From: Methylocystis iwaonis
GTDB lineage: Bacteria; Pseudomonadota; Alphaproteobacteria; Rhizobiales; Beijerinckiaceae
Direction: 5' to 3'
Length of the DNA stretch: 64,000 nucleotides
Assembly (NCBI RefSeq): GCF_027925385.1
Contig: NZ_AP027142.1
Span: forward strand, 310,001-374,000
In this document: positions 60,920-64,000 of the stretch, one piece after another
Numbering within the stretch: the stretch's first letter is position 1
Layout of the letters: the number at the start of each line of letters is the position of its first letter
Position numbers and translations under genes: made by a program
Notes under the pieces: generated by a model
Database searches by the model: none
What the model was told of the DNA's origin: nothing
Seen by the model: only the letters and a program-made list of their open reading frames with translations

Positions 60920-62523
60920 GACGCGCGCGCCGCACAGGAAAATCGGCCGAGCGCCAAATACCTCCCCTTTACGGGGAGGTCGGCGGCCGAAGGCCGCCGG
61001 GTGGGGTTCTCTCGGCAACGACAGTTATTGGGGCTTGCCCCACCCGACCCCGCTTGCGCGGGGCCGCCCTCCCCGTAAAGGGGAGGGATGAGCTCACGCC
61101 CAGCGGTTGCGCGGCCGCTTTCGTGCGGGCCGCCTTTTTTGCTCTGTGTTTCACATCGTCTGCGGCGTCGGCCGAGACGCTCGATGGCGCCTTGCTGCGC
61201 GCTTACAACAATAGTCCGGTGCTGAATTCTGGCCGCGCCGGCGTGCGCGCGCTCGACGAGAAGGTGCCGCAGGCGCGCTCGGGCTTGCGTCCGCGCGCCA
61301 ATGCAAGTCTCTATCTCGGCAAGCAGGAAAATCGCGCGATCGCGCGGCAAATCGACGAGGAAATTGCCAATCCGGCCTTAACCCGCGTCCAGACCAAAAG
61401 CATTCAGACAGGGGGCAGCATGCCCCGCTCGGCGACCCTCACGGTGGAGCAGCCCGTCTTCGACGGCTTCAAAACGCAGAACGCCACCCGCATGGCGGAA
61501 ACGAATGTCTTCGCTGGGCGCGAGCGGCTGCGTCTTACCGAGCAGCGCGTGCTTTTCAACGCGGCCTCCGCCTATATGAACGTCTTGCGCGACACGGCCG
61601 CGCTCAAATTGCAGGAAAACAACGTCGCGGTTCTCGCCGAGCAATTGCGCCAGACGCGGGAGCGCTACAATTACGGCCAGATTACTTTGACCGACATTGC
61701 GCAGGCCGAGGCGCGGCTCGCCGCCGGGCAGTCGCTCGTCGGTCAGGCGCGCGCCGCGCTCGAGGCGAGCGTCGGCTTTTATCGGCAGACGATCGGCGTC
61801 GAACCGAAGAAATTAGCCCCCGGCGCCGCGGTCGATCGTCTGATTCCGAAAACCCGTGAGGAGGTCGAGCGCATCGCCCTGGGCGAGCATCCGGTCATTC
61901 TCGCGGCTTTGCACGACGCCGACTCGGCTGACCTCGACATCAAGGTGATCGAAGGGGATTTCATGCCGAAATTCTCGATCGTGGGCAATGTCTTCACCCA
62001 GACGGACACCAGCGGCGTCTATAACCGCAATATCGGCGCATCGATCGGCGGGCGGCTCAATGTGCCGATTTACGAGGGCGGCATAACCTATTCGCAGGTT
62101 CGGGAAGCCAAGGAGACGGCGGGGCAGCGACGTCTCGACGTCGATGTCGCGCGCGCCGACGTCATCGCGCTGGTGCGCGCCAATTGGGGCGCCCTGCAAG
62201 CCGCGAAAACCCAGATCGCCGCCGCGCAGGCGCAGATCGCCGCCGCCGAGCGCGCGCTCTATGGCGTGCGGGAGGAGGCCAAGGCGGGGCTGCGCACGAC
62301 GCTCGACATTCTCAACGCGCAGCAGGAATTGCTGAACGCCCGCATAAGTCTCGTCTTCGCCCAGCGTGAGCGCGTGGTCGCCTCTTACGCCGTGCTCGCC
62401 GCCATGGGCCGGCTGTCGACGGAAACGCTCAGCCTGGACGCGTGGCAATACGACCCGGCGGTCCATTTCGAGCAGGTGAAAGACTCCTGGGTCGGGACCG
62501 CGACGCCCGACGCCGGGCGTTGA
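60916..62523 (+). CDS. TolC-family outer-membrane efflux channel with repeat-derived N-terminal segment
   Basis: The mature part (from about residue 85) is a full TolC-type channel: AETLDGALLRAYNNSPVLNS, VEQPVFDGFKTQNATRM, LRQTRERYNYGQITLTDIAQ, GGRLNVPIYEGG and a C-terminal DILNAQQELLNARISLVFAQ. It completes the tripartite CzcB-CzcA-TolC pump. The GTG at 60916 overlaps the czcA stop. However, bases 60961-61087 are an R4 repeat, so residues 16-57 are repeat-derived (PLYGEVGGRRPPGG), placed before the signal-like FVRAAFFALCFTSSAASA. The true start may instead be GTG at 61123, which gives a short signal peptide but lacks a visible ribosome site. Confidence 0.85.
   Translation: MRRARRTGKSAERQIPPLYGEVGGRRPPGGVLSATTVIGACPTRPRLRGAALPVKGRDELTPSGCAAAFVRAAFFALCFTSSAASAETLDGALLRAYNNSPVLNSGRAGVRALDEKVPQARSGLRPRANASLYLGKQENRAIARQIDEEIANPALTRVQTKSIQTGGSMPRSATLTVEQPVFDGFKTQNATRMAETNVFAGRERLRLTEQRVLFNAASAYMNVLRDTAALKLQENNVAVLAEQLRQTRERYNYGQITLTDIAQAEARLAAGQSLVGQARAALEASVGFYRQTIGVEPKKLAPGAAVDRLIPKTREEVERIALGEHPVILAALHDADSADLDIKVIEGDFMPKFSIVGNVFTQTDTSGVYNRNIGASIGGRLNVPIYEGGITYSQVREAKETAGQRRLDVDVARADVIALVRANWGALQAAKTQIAAAQAQIAAAERALYGVREEAKAGLRTTLDILNAQQELLNARISLVFAQRERVVASYAVLAAMGRLSTETLSLDAWQYDPAVHFEQVKDSWVGTATPDAGR
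60961..61087. repeat. Palindromic repeat R4, copy b, inside the tolC-like frame
   Basis: CCTCCCCTTTACGGGGAGGT, GGCCGAAGGCCGCCGGGTGG, then CTTGCCCCACCCGACCCCG and GGGGCCGCCCTCCCCGTAAA-GGGGAGGG. It matches 27065-27193. Here it lies in frame at the 5' end of the tolC-like gene without creating a stop codon. Confidence 0.9.
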
Positions 62524-62602
62524 AGACATTTCATACAAAGCGTTTTACTCTGCGGCCAATCGCCGCTCGCGTTGCGGCGCAACAAAGAAGAGGAAACGCT
62601 AT

Positions 62603-63097
62603 ATGCGAGGCGCGTATCTGAAATTCTTCGCCAGAGGTTTTGCGCTGGCGCTGGTCGCGGCGCCCATGGCCGCCGGTCCGGCCGCGGCCATCTGCTGGTT
62701 CGGCTGCGGCGATCCGACCGAGGAGCACGCCCGCAAGATTTTCGAAAATCTCCTCCCGCAGCATTTCGACAAGCCCGGCAAGATTCTCGAATTCAAACAG
62801 ACGATGTCGGAAGCGCTCGAAATGCACGCGACCGGCGAGAAGGGCTTCGAGATCTTCTTCAACGCCAAAGTGCAGTTTCCGGAAGGCGCCAATCTCGAGT
62901 GCAAACCCGACGACGCTGGCAAGGTCAAGGAAGGCTGCTCGCCCAGCAAGCATTATGTGACGGCGCCGCGTAACTCCGATCCCAAGGGCAAGCAATATGT
63001 GGCCCCGGGCGAAACGGTCGTCTTCGATGAGGAATATCGCTTCTACGAAGACTCGAACGGCTGGAAGGGCCCGGACGGCAAAGTCTATCGGCAGTAA
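62603..63097 (+). CDS. Secreted protein of unknown function
   Basis: A 164-residue protein that I do not recognise. A signal peptide is clear (FARGFALALVAAPMAAGPAA, cleavage near residue 29). The mature part begins AICWFGCGDPTEEHARKIFE with two cysteines (31, 35), and has two more (CKPD, GCSPSKH), so one or two disulfides are likely in the periplasm. The rest is alpha-beta with FKQTMSEALEMHATGEKGFE and FYEDSNGWKGPDGKVYRQ. AGAGGAAACG just upstream supports the ATG at 62603. It follows the efflux operon by 79 bases in the same direction, but a link to metal export is only positional. Confidence 0.75.
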   Translation: MRGAYLKFFARGFALALVAAPMAAGPAAAICWFGCGDPTEEHARKIFENLLPQHFDKPGKILEFKQTMSEALEMHATGEKGFEIFFNAKVQFPEGANLECKPDDAGKVKEGCSPSKHYVTAPRNSDPKGKQYVAPGETVVFDEEYRFYEDSNGWKGPDGKVYRQ

Positions 63098-63108
63098 GCA
63101 AAAAATAT

Positions 63109-63131
63109 GGGCGCGCAATAATTGCGCGCCC
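63109..63131. terminator. Bidirectional hairpin between convergent genes
   Basis: GGGCGCGCAAT-A-ATTGCGCGCCC is a perfect 11-bp inverted repeat. Read on the minus strand it is followed by ATATTTTTT and would end the small Cys-rich gene at 63173-63412. It is also 12 bases after the stop of the plus-strand secreted protein. Confidence 0.75.
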
Positions 63132-63172
63132 CTGAGCGTCGGCCTCTACTCGCTCGAAGAGGCGAAACGATC

Positions 63173-63412
63173 TTACTTCAGCAGGTCGGAGTTCTGCGGG
63201 CAGCCGGCCTTCTCATTGCAGGCCTTGAAGTTGGCGCGCAGCTCGTCGACATTCGCGCCGTAGTTCTGCTTGCGGGCGAGATATTCGTCGTAGCACTTCG
63301 ACGCGGCCGCAGCCTGCTTGTCATCGTCGGCGTTGCGGGTGTCGCAATCGGCGAAGGCCGGGGTCATCATGCTGGCAAACAGGGCCGCCGCAACAAAGGC
63401 GAATTTGTTCAT
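63173..63412 (-). CDS. Small Cys-containing secreted protein, paralogue A
   Basis: A 79-residue protein with a signal peptide (MNKFAFVAAALFASMMTPAF, cut after AFA) and a mature part of about 57 residues with four cysteines (23, 40, 65, 71) in CDTRNADDDKQ, SKCYDEYL and ACNEKAGCPQNS. I know no family name. The next gene downstream in coordinate (63756-63989) has the same layout and the same ends, so they are tandem paralogues. GAGGAAG seven bases upstream supports the ATG at 63412. Metal or protein binding in the periplasm is possible; proximity to metal efflux is only suggestive. Confidence 0.78.
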   Translation of the reverse strand: MNKFAFVAAALFASMMTPAFADCDTRNADDDKQAAAASKCYDEYLARKQNYGANVDELRANFKACNEKAGCPQNSDLLK

Positions 63413-63755
63413 TTTGACGCTTCCTCTTCTCATATTTTCGGCTGTGCTTGCTTGCGCTGGCGTAGAACCCTCCCGCCGACAGTAACGGCCCCTCATAACG
63501 CGCAAAGCGGGGCGGACGATGGGGGAAGATTGGCCCAGTGTCAATCACACGTCATTGATATGACAGAGACGAGGGGGCGATCGGCAGGCTGGCGAGCACC
63601 CGCTTCCCTATTGCTAAAGATTGAATCCAAAAGATTATTCCCATAAGGGCCCCCCGCTCTCGGGCGCCTCCCCGGGGCTAAAAATTTTGAGATGGCCGGC
63701 AAGAAGGGCGCGCTTTTCGCGCGCCCTCGCATTTTTCTCAGCCGCGAGGAAAAGC
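63413..63755. other. Gap between the two paralogous genes
   Basis: A 343-base spacer with the promoter region of paralogue A and a GC-rich hairpin at 63706-63726. No other gene was recognised. Confidence 0.5.
63706..63726. terminator. Hairpin after paralogue B
   Basis: GGGCGCG pairs with CGCGCCC around a T-rich loop, about 30 bases after the stop of the minus-strand gene at 63756-63989. On the plus strand it is followed by TCGCATTTTT, on the minus by CTTCTTG; termination for the minus gene would be weak. Confidence 0.5.
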
Positions 63756-63989
63756 TCAGAGCCCCTTCGAATTCTGCGGGCAGCCGCACTTCTCGTCGCA
63801 GGCCTTCTTGTTGGACTTGACTTTCGACATATCGGCCGTCCAGCCCTGCTGATCCTTCAGATATTGATCCTCGCACTTGGAGGCGCAGACGGCCTGCTCG
63901 TCTTCCGCATGGGTGTCGCAGCTCGCGAAGGCCGGAGCGGTCATCGCCGCAAAGATAGCGATGGCCGTGGCAATGGAGAATTTCTTCAT
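63756..63989 (-). CDS. Small Cys-rich secreted protein, paralogue B
   Basis: A 77-residue protein with a signal peptide (MKKFSIATAIAIFAAMTAPA, cut after AFA) and a mature part with six cysteines (24, 35, 39, 64, 68, 70). It shares with paralogue A the start CDT, an SKC-x3-YL segment and the end GCPQNS; it adds CASKC and EKCGC. The extra pair could form another disulfide or a metal site. The duplicate arrangement, both on the minus strand with 343 bases between, suggests tandem duplication and divergence. Function is unknown. Confidence 0.78.
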   Translation of the reverse strand: MKKFSIATAIAIFAAMTAPAFASCDTHAEDEQAVCASKCEDQYLKDQQGWTADMSKVKSNKKACDEKCGCPQNSKGL

Positions 63990-64000
63990 CCTGAGCGTTC

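Noticed and set aside
1..64000. CRISPR array, prophage or integrative element
   Set aside because: No regularly spaced direct repeats, integrase, phage structural genes or attachment-site duplication at the tRNA-Gly gene were seen; the only mobile element is the IS630-type insertion.

Overview
The window is a high-GC alphaproteobacterial chromosome segment, most likely from the Rhizobiales (Hyphomicrobiales). The combination of crotonyl-CoA carboxylase/reductase, ethylmalonyl-CoA mutase and an N-terminally extended methylsuccinyl-CoA dehydrogenase points to the ethylmalonyl-CoA (EMC) pathway. With an ExoR-like protein, a MucR regulator and a FYDLN-acid zinc-ribbon protein, this fits a serine-cycle methylotroph or methanotroph of the Methylocystaceae/Methylobacteriaceae type. 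No methane or methanol oxidation genes are in the window, so that lifestyle is inferred. Nearly all genes are core metabolism or regulation; there is no phage, plasmid or CRISPR locus.

Layout. 1-3281: end of an ETHE1-like hydrolase, an ExoR-like Sel1 protein, a small cytochrome c, and queE-queD for queuosine precursors. 3284-8598: a LysR regulator divergent from an alcohol dehydrogenase, a CoA transferase, and an AT-rich membrane gene of foreign appearance. 9093-14721: a methionine-cycle operon (ArsR-methyltransferase fusion, metF, metH) with a candidate operator in front. 14967-18693: a Tad-like surface protein and cstA-ybdD. 18915-22787: a translationally coupled response regulator-cyclase and hybrid histidine kinase, and a degenerate uracil-DNA-glycosylase-like protein.

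22853-30213: the EMC cluster (ecm, ccr, mcd) with small accessory genes; ccr uses a TTG start. 30338-33019: a Gfa/CENP-V-like protein and a cytochrome P450 divergent from a TetR regulator. 33207-36217: trpB and trpF separated by an AT-rich gene for a membrane-anchored cupin. 36288-44274: manC-type enzyme, Suv3-like RNA helicase and two overlapping membrane genes. 44671-48947: tex, a diacylglycerol-kinase-like gene coupled to a winged-helix regulator, a frameshifted SEC-C gene, tRNA-Gly(TCC) and the FYDLN protein. 49028-50077: a complete IS630-type element. 50196-55147: mucR, an acuI-like reductase, a GreA/B-like factor, an orphan ParA and rarA. 55336-63989: an outer-membrane beta-barrel, a CzcB-CzcA-TolC heavy-metal efflux operon, and small secreted proteins including two Cys-rich paralogues.

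The second layer is a dense set of palindromic intergenic repeats in at least six families. One copy is nested inside a copy of another family (18700-18915), and one lies in frame inside the 5' end of the tolC-like gene (60961-61087). The most unusual individual items are the cupin-membrane fusion inside the trp locus, the Cys-less glycosylase-like protein, QueD without its usual catalytic cysteine, and the cyclase lacking a conserved asparagine.
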